Assembly (NCBI GenBank): GCA_024704765.1
Contig: JAKMXF010000308.1
Span: forward strand, 385,703-448,799
Reading direction: 5' to 3'
DNA: 63,097 bases
From: Oopsacas minuta
Taxonomy: Eukaryota > Porifera > Hexactinellida > Lyssacinosida > Leucopsacidae
Shown: positions 1 to 11,216 of the stretch, piece by piece
How positions within the stretch are numbered: the first letter of the stretch is position 1
How the letters are laid out: each line of letters begins with the position of its first letter
The notes under the pieces: generated by a model
Seen by the model: the letters and a program-made list of their open reading frames with translations, nothing else
What the model was told of the DNA's origin: nothing
Database searches by the model: none
Position numbers and translations under genes: made by a program

Positions 1-553
1 TAGGAGGAACTTCCATATGGTGGGGTGATGGCAGCCGACAGTGGCATTGAAGCTGTGGTGCCATGCCTCCACGGCGTTGGTTGTACGGAGGAGCCCGAAG
101 GGCGTGCTGAGGTGGTAGTTCCACAGGTCGATGGGGAACGTCGCCGCTACATGGTATCCACTGGCTAGCGTGCGACCGATATACGTCCTCTCAAAGTAGT
201 CGACTAGTTCGCCTATCTCAGACGTAAGGGGGAGGTCCATTGCCACTTGATCAAACAGATCGTGTACGTCTGCTGGTCGGGCAAAAGCAAGGGCTGGTAT
301 CCTCCGGATGCACATAGCTAACTCTTCGTCATGTGTGTAGGCAGACTGCAGCCCTACAGACTGCACATGTCGCCAGAAATTCTGTGTGAGGTGGAAGAAG
401 CAGCACTTCACTACTGTGTTAGGCCAGACATGCTCAAAGCTGGTAATCGGGCCCTTCTCAATGTCCAGGAGCATCTGTTGAGGCTGGACAAGTGGACACA
501 GTAGGCCAATCAAATTAGGTGCGAATTGTCGTGGTGCGAATTGTCGGTATTCC
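1..553 (-). pseudogene. MULE (Mutator-like) transposase, C-terminal part, cut by window edge
   Basis: Reading the minus strand gives an open frame through the whole segment, running off the left edge. It shows the MULE transposase order: FEHVWPNTVVKCCFFHLTQ, where the Cys and His of the C..H motif are visible, then FWRHVQSVGL, then an ALAFARPADV stretch, YFERTYIGR, FPIDLWNYH, and finally RTTNAVEAWHHSFN followed by HPTIWKF. Mutator-like transposases cut and paste DNA in the nucleus. The upstream half with the first catalytic Asp is absent, because the frame stops at the foldback repeat that begins at 554. A 14-bp direct duplication (519-532 and 533-546) lies just before that junction. I saw no terminal repeats. 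The family call is firm; whether the copy was intact beyond the left edge is unknown. Confidence 0.85.
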
Positions 554-906
554 GTTGCCAAGGGAACGTGTTTTCATTTGTTTAAACTATAACTCAAAAA
601 CTATGAGTACTATGGCTCTAAAATGTATATCAGTAGTTCTCTAATAGTCAACTTCCTATTCACTAATAATATAGTTCATCTGCTCTTCATCCTTTTTGAG
701 ATATTTTGACATTTGCTATATAGATGGTAGTAAATACTATATGAGAAATGTCATAATATCTCAAAGATCACCGAAATCAAATGAAATATACTATTAGTGA
801 ATAGGAAGTTGACTATTAAAGAACTACTGGTATACATTTTGGAACCATAGCACTCATAGTTTTTGAGTTATAGTTTAAACAAATGAAAACACGTTCCCTT
901 GGCAAC
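554..906. repeat. Foldback MITE (FB1), 353 bp, arms of about 160 bp
   Basis: The sequence at 554-714 returns as its reverse complement at 746-906. Arm ends read GTTGCCAAGGGAACGTGTTT and its complement. The arms are roughly 90% identical by eye, with a 31-bp spacer. It has no coding capacity, so it must be non-autonomous. It interrupts the upstream side of the MULE frame that ends at 553. I could not settle a target-site duplication. Confidence 0.85.
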
Positions 907-1890
907 ACAGGAATGTGTTCATATTCCATTCATATCAACTATTTTTTTCAAAATACTATTCGCCTCTGTCATTACATAGAACTGTAAAGCACTAAAAACA
1001 CTGAGAACATGCGTTAAACATGATTTGAAAAGCGGCCTTTTAGTTCTAAAAATAGCTTTTGCGAAACCACATGATGAGAAATGATATTTGGGACAATTGT
1101 AATGCATATATCGATACCATATTCCAATATGTCATAAATATATACCTAAGCTCTATCATATATATTTCTCGAGATATGTGCTAAAAAATCACTTCCCTGT
1201 CGGCCTTAATGTATTGAAGCCTAGTCGGAAAAATACAGCCGTATATTAAGGAGGTCATGTGTGCAGATTCAGAAAAATAGGCGTGGGATATGTAACCAGG
1301 TTGACTAATAAATTGAGTGACTGTATATTACATAATATCTAAGCGTTTTGACTCGAAAATAAGTTTGGCAATTTAGTAAAGGAGAAAATTATCAAAGATA
1401 ATATGTTAAAGTGTGTTCGATTTGTTCTGGTGACAACCACACATTATTCTTAGTGCCTAGTCATGCCGGGTTTTGTTTCAACTTGATTTTCTGAAGCGTG
1501 TAGGCAGGGCCGTGAATAACCAGAACGGGCTCGGGTTGAGTTTTGATCCGGGCCTTGTTATATTTCACAACAATATTGAGTTTTACACTTGGATTCACAA
1601 ACCTGCAGGAAGTTACTCGTACATTGCGCAAATTAAGTTTTAGAAGTCAAATGCTATCTAGCTAAATAAATTTCTTTAGAATTCAAAACAATTGGAACAG
1701 TTAGCAAGCCTGGCACATCCCTTTCTATAATAACATTTTTTGCATTCCTCCCTTTACCAAATTTGTAATTGAAATATGGGAACTATAGATTGTTTAATCA
1801 AGTCAAAGAGGCAGATATATGAGAACTAATACATTAGCATTTCCGTATTGTTAAGAGTGCGTATCGATTTTTTATGTTTATTTGCAATAA
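907..1890. other. Non-coding AT-rich stretch
   Basis: I see no supported gene here. A 62-codon minus-strand frame at 919-1107 has no recognisable motif and is probably chance. There is no continuation of the MULE that I can recognise. Confidence 0.5.
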
Positions 1891-1892
1891 TA

Positions 1893-3165
1893 CAGGGTGG
1901 CCAATAGGTTCTGGCACATAACTTTATATCGTACCAAAATCTTTCATGATTTAGATTGATTGACGTTACTAGTTTGTATTTATTCTGTTATCTCTCGCAA
2001 TACAATATTTATTGAAAAATACACTATTTGAAAACCAGAACAAATTATCAGCTATGGAGAAAGAACGGTCGGCGATTGTTGAATTATTTCAAGATGGGGA
2101 AAAACAAAAGGAAATAATGAAACTTTGAAACATTCCACAGACACGTCGGAATTTCATAATCCGTACGATAAAACGCTTCAATGAGACTGGTGGCGTGATC
2201 AGGACAGAGCCAGGACTGTTCGCCCGGCCTCCATCATGATCGTAAAGATGCGAAAGGTAGTGCGGAGTCGTGTGGCGAAATCCTCAGCGATCGATCAGAA
2301 AAATGGCTAAAGAACTGAAAATATCCCTGTGGATCTCTTCAAACGATTGTCAAGAGAGTATCTTCCATTTCCTTTTAAACAAAACAAAGACAAAGAGGCT
2401 CTCAAGAAGCAAAGTCCTCCATTCACGATTCGCAGGCCAGGGGCTGGATCAAGTCCTTTTCTCCGATGAAAACTTTTCACAGTTGAACAAGCATTCAATC
2501 ATCAAAACGATAGAATATTATCCAAAAGCACTTCTACCTGATGAGTACAGGTGCGTCAAAAGAGTCCAGAAACCACTCTCGTTGATGGTTTGGGCCGGAA
2601 TATCTTCTGTTGGCCGGACACCACTGGTTTTCGTCCCTGCAGGGGTCAAAATTATGTTACAACGTATAAGGAGCTCATTTTACAGCCCATTGTGAAAGAT
2701 CTTGGTGAGATGATGTTTGAAAACCAGCCGTTCATATTCCAATAAGACGGTGCTCCTGCCCATACAGCAAACAGTACTCAGCGATGGCTTCAGACAAATA
2801 TTCCTGACTTTATCTCAAAGGTAGAATGGCCGTCTTGCCCAGACCTCAACCCTCTAGATTTCTCAGTGTGGTCCATTTTGGAGTCAAGTGCTTGCTCGAA
2901 GTCCCATAACAGTATTGAGTCTCTATAGCAATCTCTGACGGGAGAATGGGCCAAAAATCCCCCAGGAGATGCTGCGCACCGCAGTGTGGGCAGTCCCCGG
3001 GCGTCTGAAGGCTGTTATCAAAAAGAAATGCGAATACATAGAATAGAGATTGTGCACAATAAAACTCATAATGCCTAACTACTTATGCAAAATATCAACT
3101 CAATATAATGAATATTGGTTAAATTATAACAGTTATCTATGTGCCAGAACTTATTGGCCACCCTG
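1893..3165 (+). mobile_element. maT-type (DD37D) Tc1/mariner element, full length, decayed
   Basis: The ends are inverted repeats of about 27 bp: CAGGGTGGCCAATAGGTTCT on the left and the complement of CAGGGTGGCCAATAAGTTCT on the right. The element is flanked by the TA duplication typical of the superfamily (1891-1892 and 3166-3167). At 1.27 kb it is the usual length for one transposase gene plus short untranslated ends. Two relatives lie at 44.5 and 53.1 kb in the opposite orientation. Confidence 0.9.
2054..3045 (+). pseudogene. maT/DD37D transposase, inactivated
   Basis: The reading starts at the ATG at 2054 (MEKERSAIVELFQDG, a helix-turn-helix start typical of the group). It soon meets an in-frame stop and shifts frame several times. 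Recognisable pieces in order are RNPQRSIRKMAKEL, the first catalytic Asp in VLFSDENF, the MVWAGISSVGRTPLVFVP block, then DGAPAHTAN with the second Asp (preceded by an in-frame TAA), and WPSCPDLNPLDFSVWSILE with the third acidic residue, Asp. There are 36 residues between the second and third Asp, where the two sister copies have 37. This copy therefore seems to have lost one codon in the WPS-SPDLNP loop. The protein would bind the terminal repeats and move the element, but this copy cannot encode it. Confidence 0.88.
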
Positions 3166-3167
3166 TA

Positions 3168-4475
3168 TGTCCAATATGATGGGAAGTGGCACTTAGTGCA
3201 ACTCTGATATCAAGTTCTACATCTAACCGATTCCTATGTTTGGTTTTGATGATATTATTTGGCTAAACGCAGCTTCTGACACTTGACAAAATTCGATCTT
3301 TAGAGTGGAATCAACACGTAGTTAAATTATTCATCTTTTATGTTAAAATTATCATCTGAAATGAGATCAAGAGGAAATTTAACCCACTGATTGCCTCTAT
3401 ACATCACCATATTAATTTCCAAGTACTGATCGAGAAAGTGTTAATGGAACATATTGACAAGATGTCGATGCGTTCGATTAACAGACTCTAAAGTACACTC
3501 AATGGATTCTGCTCAGTGCCGTTACTACAGCAGAAACCATGTCAGCGAGATAAGATACTCAGGCTAAATTACTCATCTAAAAAGTATTATTCCAAAAAAT
3601 TACCTTTAGCGGTATTGGATTTCTGGTATTTGACTACAGTTTTCGAGAAAAGGTGAGATTTTTCAAAAAATCACTTTGTAAATATCTGAAAATTTTGTTC
3701 TCTTACATTATTTTCAAAAAATTTGAAAAAATCTCACATATTTAAATATACTACGTCATCAACACCCTGATATATTTCTAAAAAATTTTATATGTAGTGT
3801 TTTCTTTAATTTTTCCCAAATCTTCGAGATCTATTCATAGCTCAGATTACATGCTTCATTATACATCGTAAAAATTATCTAGTGTCTAAAATAAATCTAT
3901 ATATTGACGTTACATACCTTTTGTCATTCTACGTCACTATCTCGCAGATTTCACGCCTTTTTTGCTTTCTGGAATGTAGAACAACTCGAGACTCCAGTTG
4001 AAGCTAGTCTCTTAGTCATGCAGACATTTATCTAAGCCTCTACTATTGCAGCTAAATTTGATTAGTTTGGAAATGCAATCGAAATGTCCCCGCTATTTAT
4101 CAATTTCGATAGTACATCCTACAAGGGGCTATTCTTGTATTGCCTTCAATTTTTCGCCCAAACAATTTCCATCCTGCTTCAGTTTCCCTTCCATCAATGT
4201 CTGGTTGTGACATCATCATCATCACTAAAGTTGACATTTTGATAACACTATATTATTTTATTTGAATCTTCATTCTTTCCGTACCTTAGTTAGGCGATAG
4301 TTGAAGTTCGGTTTAGGGAGATGGCGAGAGTCAAAAACGGACATAGAAGAGACTAGATCAGTAAACTATCTAAAGAAATTGAAAATTTCCTCTTCCATGA
4401 TCACAATGTGTTTTCCACAAAGCTGAGTATCATCTGTAAAAGCTAAAGAATGTTCTTGAACCAAGTGGTTCTGCA
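3168..4475. other. Non-coding AT-rich stretch
   Basis: No open frame, terminal repeat or RNA gene that I can support. Frequent short A and T runs only. Confidence 0.5.
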
Positions 4476-4804
4476 CAGTGTGGCAAAAATGACAATTATG
4501 GGGTAATGGGGACTTACACTGAAGATACAGTCCGTCAAGATGAAACTGAGACTTTTGTGTAATTGTGTATATTTTCAGAATTTTTTCATTTGCTATGGTT
4601 AGATATGAGAAGCATTTGTTTTCTGATTCATTTATATATGTATATCAAGTTACCATTAGTTAATTGATTCAAAATACACGAACAACCTATCAGTCTGCCA
4701 CTAAGCATACACATTCCTGAAAATATCAGCTATATTTCCATAGGCCGCTCCAATATCAGTTTTTGGCTCATATTTGTCTTTGTGTCGAATTACGTAATCA
4801 GTAT

Positions 4805-5463
4805 GGTGGAGTTAGAACGAAAGACCTCATCCCAAAATTATTCGATGTCGGGGTTACAAGTGGTAGCGAAATACATCAGCATACAGCTATCCCGAGGAGC
4901 ACTGTCTTCCGTATATAGCCAAATTTCGTCACGACGGTGATATACAGAGGAAATCTGAAACCGGAGAACAGAGAATATTACATGTGAACGATGCTAGATC
5001 TCTTGTAAGCTTGGGAAATCAGAATCGCAAGATGTCCATACGGAAATTGGCCAGTCGATTCAATCATCTTCGCCAGAAAAGTTTATCCCATGAGACGGTC
5101 AGGAAGGAATTACAGAGGAGAGGGTACACCCACAAGGTTGGAAGGAGTATTCCTGTGCTAACGGGTCGACGCCAACAACAAAGAGTATTGTGTGCTAAGA
5201 ATAATAAACAAACTAACTGGGAGCGAGTTATTTTCAGCGATGAGAAGTCAATTTGGCTAGCTGGTTGCAGAATAAGGCTGTGGTGCAAAGGACACCAACA
5301 AGTGGTCAAGCAAAGCACCAAACATAGTCCAATATTACATGTTTGGTGAGCATTTTCTGCTCATGGGACCTTTCCGTTGAAGGTTTTTAGGCAGAACCTC
5401 ACCGGAGAATTATATACGAACATCCTAAACGAGTGTCTGATTAGACAAGCTCAGGTATTGTCT
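4805..5463 (+). pseudogene. Tc1 transposase, 5' part (before the foldback)
   Basis: After one or two frameshifts near 4,870-4,985 a 121-codon open stretch (4984-5349) gives a clear Tc1 reading. It contains MSIRKLASRFNHLR (helix-turn-helix), LSHETVRKELQRRGY, the first catalytic Asp in RVIFSDEKSIW, and then after a TGA stop the GTFPLKVFRQNLTGELYTNI block ending at RQAQVL. The reading resumes at 6410 in YPDGWVFQEDNDPNHT, which shows that the two halves were once continuous. No intact protein can be made. Confidence 0.82.
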
Positions 5464-5465
5464 GT

Positions 5466-6411
5466 TGCGTGAGATTTTAACTCATTAGTATTATTGGACC
5501 AGGGACAGCCTTTCACCGTGAGATTTTAACTCATCTATATTAAATGACTGTGAATTTGCAGGATATTCGACCAGGATCATTTCAATCGCTAATTTGTCCT
5601 ACTTGTACTCATCAGATTTACCCGAAATTAATATCATTCGGTAGAAGAGTGTTGGAAGTTGTATAAAATATAATTTTCTTAAACATTTTTAAACTTTTAC
5701 ATATATATTTTGTCATGATGAGTAGGGTCGCTTCTCTATCAAATCGACGACCTAAAAGTGAGAATACAAATCTGAAATTTTGTGTCTATATTTGTGACCC
5801 ATGCACAGTGTGGCAAAATGGCCATAATGGGGAAATAGGTAAATGAATCTGTATTATCACCGCAATTATACTTACACATACTCTATCGACACTGTAGATT
5901 TCAAAAATACCAATGATTTTTTAGTAGCACGACTATAAACCTAGTTATGACGTAATTACTGACATTTTCTAATTTTTAACACTTGTGGTTCATTAGTGAG
6001 GATATTATGAAAGTTGATAATACATGCATGTCATGGTCTCTATTCTGCTATTTGATAACGTACAATTTAAAGACCCTTAATTATGTATGACTATTGGATA
6101 TACTTATTATCATAAATCATCTGATAGTATACTATTATATAATATCTCTTGGAGGCTATTTGCAACGTCTCTTTTCTTCTTTGCGTGCATCAAACGATTC
6201 TGTACTAAGATGGGGTCACTACAACATAACAACCTGACTAAAATATCNGAGTACAAGTAGGACAAATTAGTGATTGAAATGATCCTGGTCGAATATCCTG
6301 CAAATTCACAGTCGTTTAATATAGATGAGTTAAAATCTCACGGTGAAAGGCTGTCCCTGGTCCAATAATACTAATGAGTTACAATTTCACATGAGTTAGA
6401 ATCTCACGCAA
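5466..6411. repeat. Foldback element (FB2) inserted in the Tc1 transposase
   Basis: The arms are 5466-5620 and about 6250-6411 in reverse complement, with outer ends GTTGCGTGAGATT. The right arm carries an extra 17-bp internal duplication of a GAGATT-AACTCAT unit. The centre is AT-rich and non-coding. It contains a solo copy of the Tc1-type end CACAGTGTGGCAAAATGGCC at 5804-5845. The inner arm sequence (5560-5700) is shared with repeat R2 at 26.2 kb and 41.3 kb, so FB2 and R2 belong to one family. The target duplication is unclear; TGT is possible. Confidence 0.8.
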
Positions 6412-6735
6412 CTGTACCCTGATGGCTGGGTCTTTCAGGAAGACAACGATCCAAACCACACGTCAAAGGTTGCTAAGACTTTACATGAAAGTGATAATAT
6501 AGTTATTTCGTATGGAATGACCTGGTTGTAGCCTAGATCTGAACCCGATCGAAAATTGTGGGCTTGGATCAAACATCAGATCGATTTGAACCATCCTCGT
6601 AATCTTAGTGACTTGAAGAAACCCTTCGTCTATTTGGGATTCTATAGAACCCGAATTTTGAAACCTTATTGGCAATATATGCTAAAACGTCAGAAGTTAG
6701 TGATCCAGAGAAATGGCTTTAAGATCAAATATTAG
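6409..6735 (+). pseudogene. Tc1 transposase, 3' part (after the foldback)
   Basis: The reading starts with YPDGWVFQEDNDPNHTSK, which holds the second catalytic Asp. A frame change is needed to read LNPIEN, which holds the catalytic Glu of the DD34E class, and another before WAWIKHQIDLNHPRNLSDL. It ends shortly before the right inverted repeat. It joins the segment that ends at 5463 once the foldback is set aside. The copy is dead through stops, frameshifts and the insertion. Confidence 0.78.
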
Positions 6736-6840
6736 TCTATAGACACGTTTTAAAATCAACTCGTATTTCGAGGCTTGTGATGATTATCTTTTAGAAACTC
6801 AGGTTAAAACATAGTCTCAATTTCATTTTGACACACTGTA

Positions 6841-8260
6841 GGTATAAGTTAAAATGTTGTCAGTTATAGTAAATCGACTCTGTATATTTCAAACATAACA
6901 CCAGTTTTTAGTTGCACTTCTGGAAATGGGGCTATGACGTAATCTGGGATATTTGATGTAGTTCATTTTTATGGTTCAAGAATAAATGAGTTCTAAATTT
7001 GTGAGTGTTATATATCAGCCAGCCCTATTTATTCATAAACTTGAATAACAATGCATACACTAAATTTAATTCTTCATTGGATAATTCATAAAAGGATACT
7101 AATGAATTCGAAATACACTAATTATAATATGTTATAGCGGAAGTCAGAATTTTTCTAAAAATACATTTCATCCGAATCGGTGTGCCCCATACACTCAAAG
7201 TCAAGATAAGTAAGTGGGCGCCTTTGGGCGGGTGTAGAAATGATTGAAAATGAAATTTAGGAAGATATACTATGCGAAATTGTCAACTAGTCACCTTGCA
7301 ATTATTTGCATTGTAAGATCGGGGACCTAAAATGTAGGTCAAGGAGCTGAAATATGGATAATAAAAGACGGATAAAATGCTTTAAGGATGAATATATCAA
7401 GATATTATTTGTTTTGCAAACTGGTTAAAATTAATCACATAGTGCATACGAATACTGATAAATACCATTGAATTACTGAAAATCCAGGAATGCTTAAATA
7501 TCGCAAGAGTATTTGAAGAAAAATATTTTTGGTTTTCAGGTATTCAAATTTCACCCTAAGTTTGAGACTTTTGTTAGACATTTTATAAGTTCCTTAAGTA
7601 ACTAATGATAGAATATTTCTAGGTTTGAAATAGTTTAAATCGAATGCACACATTTATTTGGTAAATAGCGAAGTCAAATGTTCACCTATTACCGCATATT
7701 TCCACACTGTGCTTTTACTATTTCTTTAATCTCTGTTAGTCTTTCAGTAGTAATATTGACCTTTAATGGCACAATGTCAAGGTCTATCGCTTCCCTGTAA
7801 AAATACTTGTAACTTGGCTACTAATCGATTACATCTGATAGCATATTGATACAAGCTACAGTTTTGTCTATTGACAAGACAGTCGCAATTCTATGTGCAT
7901 TAATCACAAGTTTCATCATAAATCTCTTCAAATCTACGTACCAATGCATGGATACTCCGTCGCACAGCACACATGGCTAATTCACGTGCGAGCCGTCAAG
8001 GATCAATAGGGCTTATCATTTTAATCTCAGGAGACTGGAGTTCCGCTTGGATCAGTGGAAGTTTTTCTGCTTTCTTGGGAGAACAATGGAAAGTTTCCGG
8101 ATTCGTAATATAGTACCTAAACTCACATTATTTGCACATGTTCTGCTCAAGCGTTGACAGCAACAAGTGGAAGTTTATGGGACCTGTAGTGGATATAAAT
8201 TGCACTTGGTGCAAGTAATCTCAGACGCCTTTGAACGCCACTTATATGGCCACACATTGT
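6841..8260. other. Non-coding stretch with one solo Tc1-type end
   Basis: I see no gene. At about 7680-7712 the complement reads GCACAGTGTGGAAATATGCG, close to the Tc1 end at 4476 and the copy at 5804. It may be a solo end of the same family, but no partner end was found. Confidence 0.4.
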
Positions 8261-8261
8261 A

Positions 8262-10107
8262 TTAGTCCATCAAACCAAAGGGCTGCTCTCTCTCAGGGTC
8301 ATCGTCAGGGTGGAGAAAGTTGTCAATGCAGCATTTTGTTAAGTCAGTGTAGGTGAATGCTGTACTGATTGTCCCCTGTGGGATCCCTATCTGGAAAGTC
8401 CCTCCATCCGGGTACACATCCGTAACGGTGCCAATGAGACTGGTGAGACCAATGCTAGCCCTTTCAGTGCACGGAATGGGTATCCTTGCATTGTCTCCCT
8501 TCTCAATAGTCTTGCTACGTTTCTTGCTAGACTGTATCACGTCAACTCCTTGCTTCCTGAGTGCTCTCCAGCCTCATTGACTGAGCTGCTCAATATTCCG
8601 CGCGTTCCTGCAGTACTCATCAAGCGCACAGAAGTACTGTACTGGAGTCTTATCGTATGCCTCTACTCTGTCCAGGCAGTCAGCATGAAATGGATCCAGT
8701 TTACAATGGCTGCAACTCACAGTATAGTTGCCATCATCGGTTACACAGACTGGACAGAGAAGATGGTCAGTGAAGTAGGTGTCAGATGTGAAGGGAATAG
8801 GAGATGACGGTGGTAGAGGTGAGAAGGATGGGTCAGAAGGTATCGGCTCGGACTGGCCGGAGGTAATGTTAATACAAGGTGTAACTTGTATTCCGATCAG
8901 CGGGGATACAGTAAGGTTGTAGGAATCGTATCCAGATCGTCGGCAAACACAGATAAAGTAGGCCTTAGAGTCGTCAGGAGATCGTCCGTATCAGTGTTGT
9001 CTGCTGGCGTGTCCTCCTGCTGCTGGGATGGAGTGAAAGATGGGTAGGTACTGATATCATGGGAAGAGCAAGGCTGTGGTAGCAGTATCAGTGAGTGTGG
9101 CGATCGCTGCAATATCTATTTCATCAGTAGGTTCCTGTAGGGAAAGAGAGGTTAATAACATAGGGCTGGGTGGTGGTGGTGGTGGTGGTGGTGTATGCGG
9201 AGTATGAGCATACTCGGTAACTTGTCTGGTAGCTAGCACCTGTTCCAGCTGGTCCTCATCATCAAGGGTGTTAAGTACCTCGCTTAGCAGTAGCATATCC
9301 ACACTGAGATCAGGTGGCGTTCTCCCAAAGTGTACAGAGAAGGGTGTCGCCTTAATACCCGAGTGGTATGCGTTATTCTTACTATACTGAACAAATTGTA
9401 ACTCACTTGCCCACTCATTGGCCTCTTTACCCACATCCATGAGACGTGCAATAATTGCTTCTTGAAATCACCATTAGCTCGCTCCACATTTCCCAGGTCC
9501 TGTGAGTGTCTTGGCCTCCCCTGCACAAGGTGTGAACTTGTCCAGAGTCTGTGGGCGGCAGTGAATAGATGCTTGTTAACGAACTCTCTCCCATTATCCG
9601 TGTGCAAGATGTGTGACGGGCCATGCTCACAGAAGATCTGTATCAAATGTTCAGCCACTTCTACCGCTCGCTTGGACTTGAGAGGCCTTAGGATGACAAA
9701 CTTGTTGAAGTAGTCCTGGTAGTTGAGGATGTGCTGATAGTCCTTGTTTGGGAATGTCTGCATATCTACAAGATCAGCCTGCCCACGCAGCCCAACATTT
9801 CTCAGGTATGATAGGTCTGTTAATTACTTTCAGTGTACATTTCCTGCCCTTGTTGGCTTGGTAAATGGCGCAAAGGTGGACGAAGAGAAACAATCACTGC
9901 ACAAAGCACGTGATAGTTGTGGCTCATGAAATACTCGTACATCCTGTCTCGTCCCCCACAACTGAGCTCGTGATGTGCGGCCACTAACGTATCCAACAGG
10001 TCTTCCTTAGTCGCTACGCGTAACTTGCTCGGTGTAGTCCCCCTGAACTCACTCCCTTTCAGGTATAGGACCTTTACACCCTCAAACTCCTCCACAGAAT
10101 AGCGCAA
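8262..10107 (-). pseudogene. Ginger/GIN-type (KRBA2-like) DDE integrase with a PHD-like finger, 5'-truncated
   Basis: Minus-strand order is as follows. An integrase zinc-binding region (RYSVEEFEGVKV to HHELSCGGRDRMYEY) comes first. Next is the rve core, with Asp in the ADLVDMQTFPNKDYQ block, NYQDYFNKFVILRPLKSKRA, the second Asp in HTDNGREFVN, and the Glu in GNVERANGDFKKQLLH. A frameshift leads to ELQFVQYSKNNAYHSGIKAT and FGRTPPDL, a proline run encoded by a GGT microsatellite, and a second frameshift. Then comes a finger CPVC-x8-VSCSHC-x4-FHADC with later C and EYC at about 8590-8765. After a TGA stop the C-terminal GDNARIPIP/TVTDVYPDGG domain ends at 8262. The family call rests on remembered KRAB-A-domain-protein-2-like integrases. 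The N terminus and terminal repeats are missing. Confidence 0.82.
9170..9193. repeat. (GGT)n microsatellite
   Basis: About seven GGT units on the plus strand. They encode the run of prolines in the minus-strand integrase reading, between the integrase core and the finger. Confidence 0.9.
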
Positions 10108-10173
10108 CTTGGTCCTGTCCTAATTGTGATCGTTTATGTTGCAATTATCTTCTCTGTTACGCCTATAATCCCA

Positions 10174-10192
10174 TCTCTCTCTCTCTCTCTCT
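10174..10192. repeat. (CT)n microsatellite
   Basis: Nine to ten uninterrupted CT units, just beyond the truncated 5' end of the integrase reading. Confidence 0.95.
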
Positions 10193-10226
10193 ACCAACTG
10201 TAAAAACAGGATTTTCAAAACCGCCT

Positions 10227-10316
10227 TAATCAACTGGCCAACTACCTTTATAATCAACTAGTCAACTACTCTTATGATTTTCTGGTCAACTACCCTTATA
10301 CTCAAGTGTTCAACTA
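10227..10316. repeat. 24-bp minisatellite, about 3.8 degenerate copies
   Basis: Successive units read TAATCAACTGGCCAACTACC..., TAATCAACTAGTCAACTACT..., TGATTTTCTGGTCAACTACC... and TACTCAAGTGTTCAACTA. The core TAGTCAACTACTCTTATG resembles the 26-bp unit at 57.1 kb. Confidence 0.8.
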
Positions 10317-10392
10317 ATTCACTGAAAAATAATAGAGTTTCTAGAAACACGTTTACTACATTATTTCCTAATTTGTCATGATCTTCATAGTA

Positions 10393-11216
10393 CCGGATGG
10401 GCCAAAAAACAAAACCCTAAGTAATTTTAGGTCACTCTGCTTTATGCCTTTTGTACTAATGAAATAGTATATTAGGATATGGTAGATACGTCTCTTAGTA
10501 GCCGTAATTGCAAGCAGTGGAGCACAGAGAAGCGGATATACTGTGCCTAGCTCGGCAAGTTACATTCTTACAATGCTGTACAGACCAAATTTTCACAAGA
10601 TTTTAAGCAGCCAAAAGCACCCAGCAAATCCATTATCTTTGGATGGATCACGAAATTTGAACAGGAGGGCACTGTTAAGAATCTCAACTCTAAATTAGAT
10701 AGTCGTCTGAGCCACTCCTCAGGGAGGAAGAAGATCCGTACAGATGAAGTTATCGAAGCCATTCGTCAGTCGGTTCTTCACTCCCAAAGAGGTCGGCAAG
10801 AAAGACGTGTCAATTAATTGGCTTATCACGTACTACACTTCGCAGGGTTCTTTATGATGACTTAAGACTATATGCATACCTTATACAGATACACCAGAAA
10901 CTCGCAAATGCCGACAAGGTGAAGAGATTTGAGATGGCTAAGTGGTTACTCACTAAGATTGAGACATCAAAGACCTTCTTGGACTATCTCTGGACAACGG
11001 ATGAGGCTCATTTTCATCTTGATGGGCAGGTGAAATCTAGAAACAACGTCTACTGGGGTTCAGAACGATCAACATAAGTGACAGAAAAACCCCTACATTC
11101 TCAGAAGGTCACAGTTTGGGCTGCATTCTCAATGAAAGGGGTAGTTGGTCCGCTGTTCTTCGAGGAGCAAGAAAAGACTGTGATGATTAACACCAACCGT
11201 TACCTTAACTACTAAG
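10393..11216 (+). pseudogene. Tc/mariner-superfamily transposase (DUF4817-like type), 3'-truncated
   Basis: From about 10,512 with small frame changes the plus strand reads YNAVQTKFSQDFKQPKAPSK, WITKFEQEGTVKN, GRKKIRTDEVIEAIRQSVL, SPKRSARK, LIGLSRTTLRRVLYDDL, TTDEAHFHLDGQVKSRN (first Asp), WGSERST, HSQKVTVWAAFSMKGVVGPL and NTNRYLNY. This matches the insect-type transposases that carry a DUF4817-like N-terminal helix-turn-helix. A start of the form CCGGATGGGCCAAAAAACA after TA at 10391-10392 looks like its left inverted repeat. The second and third catalytic blocks are absent. The reading ends at 11,216, where the next element's sequence takes over. Confidence 0.75.

Larger units (their letters stand above)
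4476..6838 (+). mobile_element. Tc1-like element split by a foldback insertion
   Basis: The left end reads CAGTGTGGCAAAAATGAC. The right end is the complement of CAGTGTGTCAAAATGAAA and is followed by TA at 6839-6840. The left TA has become CA (4474-4475). Without the inserted foldback at 5466-6411 the element would be about 1.4 kb, normal for Tc1. The insertion splits the transposase reading between the first Asp block and the EDNDPNHT block, so the Tc1 is older than the foldback insertion. Confidence 0.82.

Noticed and set aside
8353-8807. Two plus-strand frames over the integrase C terminus
   Set aside because: Antisense to the PHD-like finger and C-terminal domain of the integrase.
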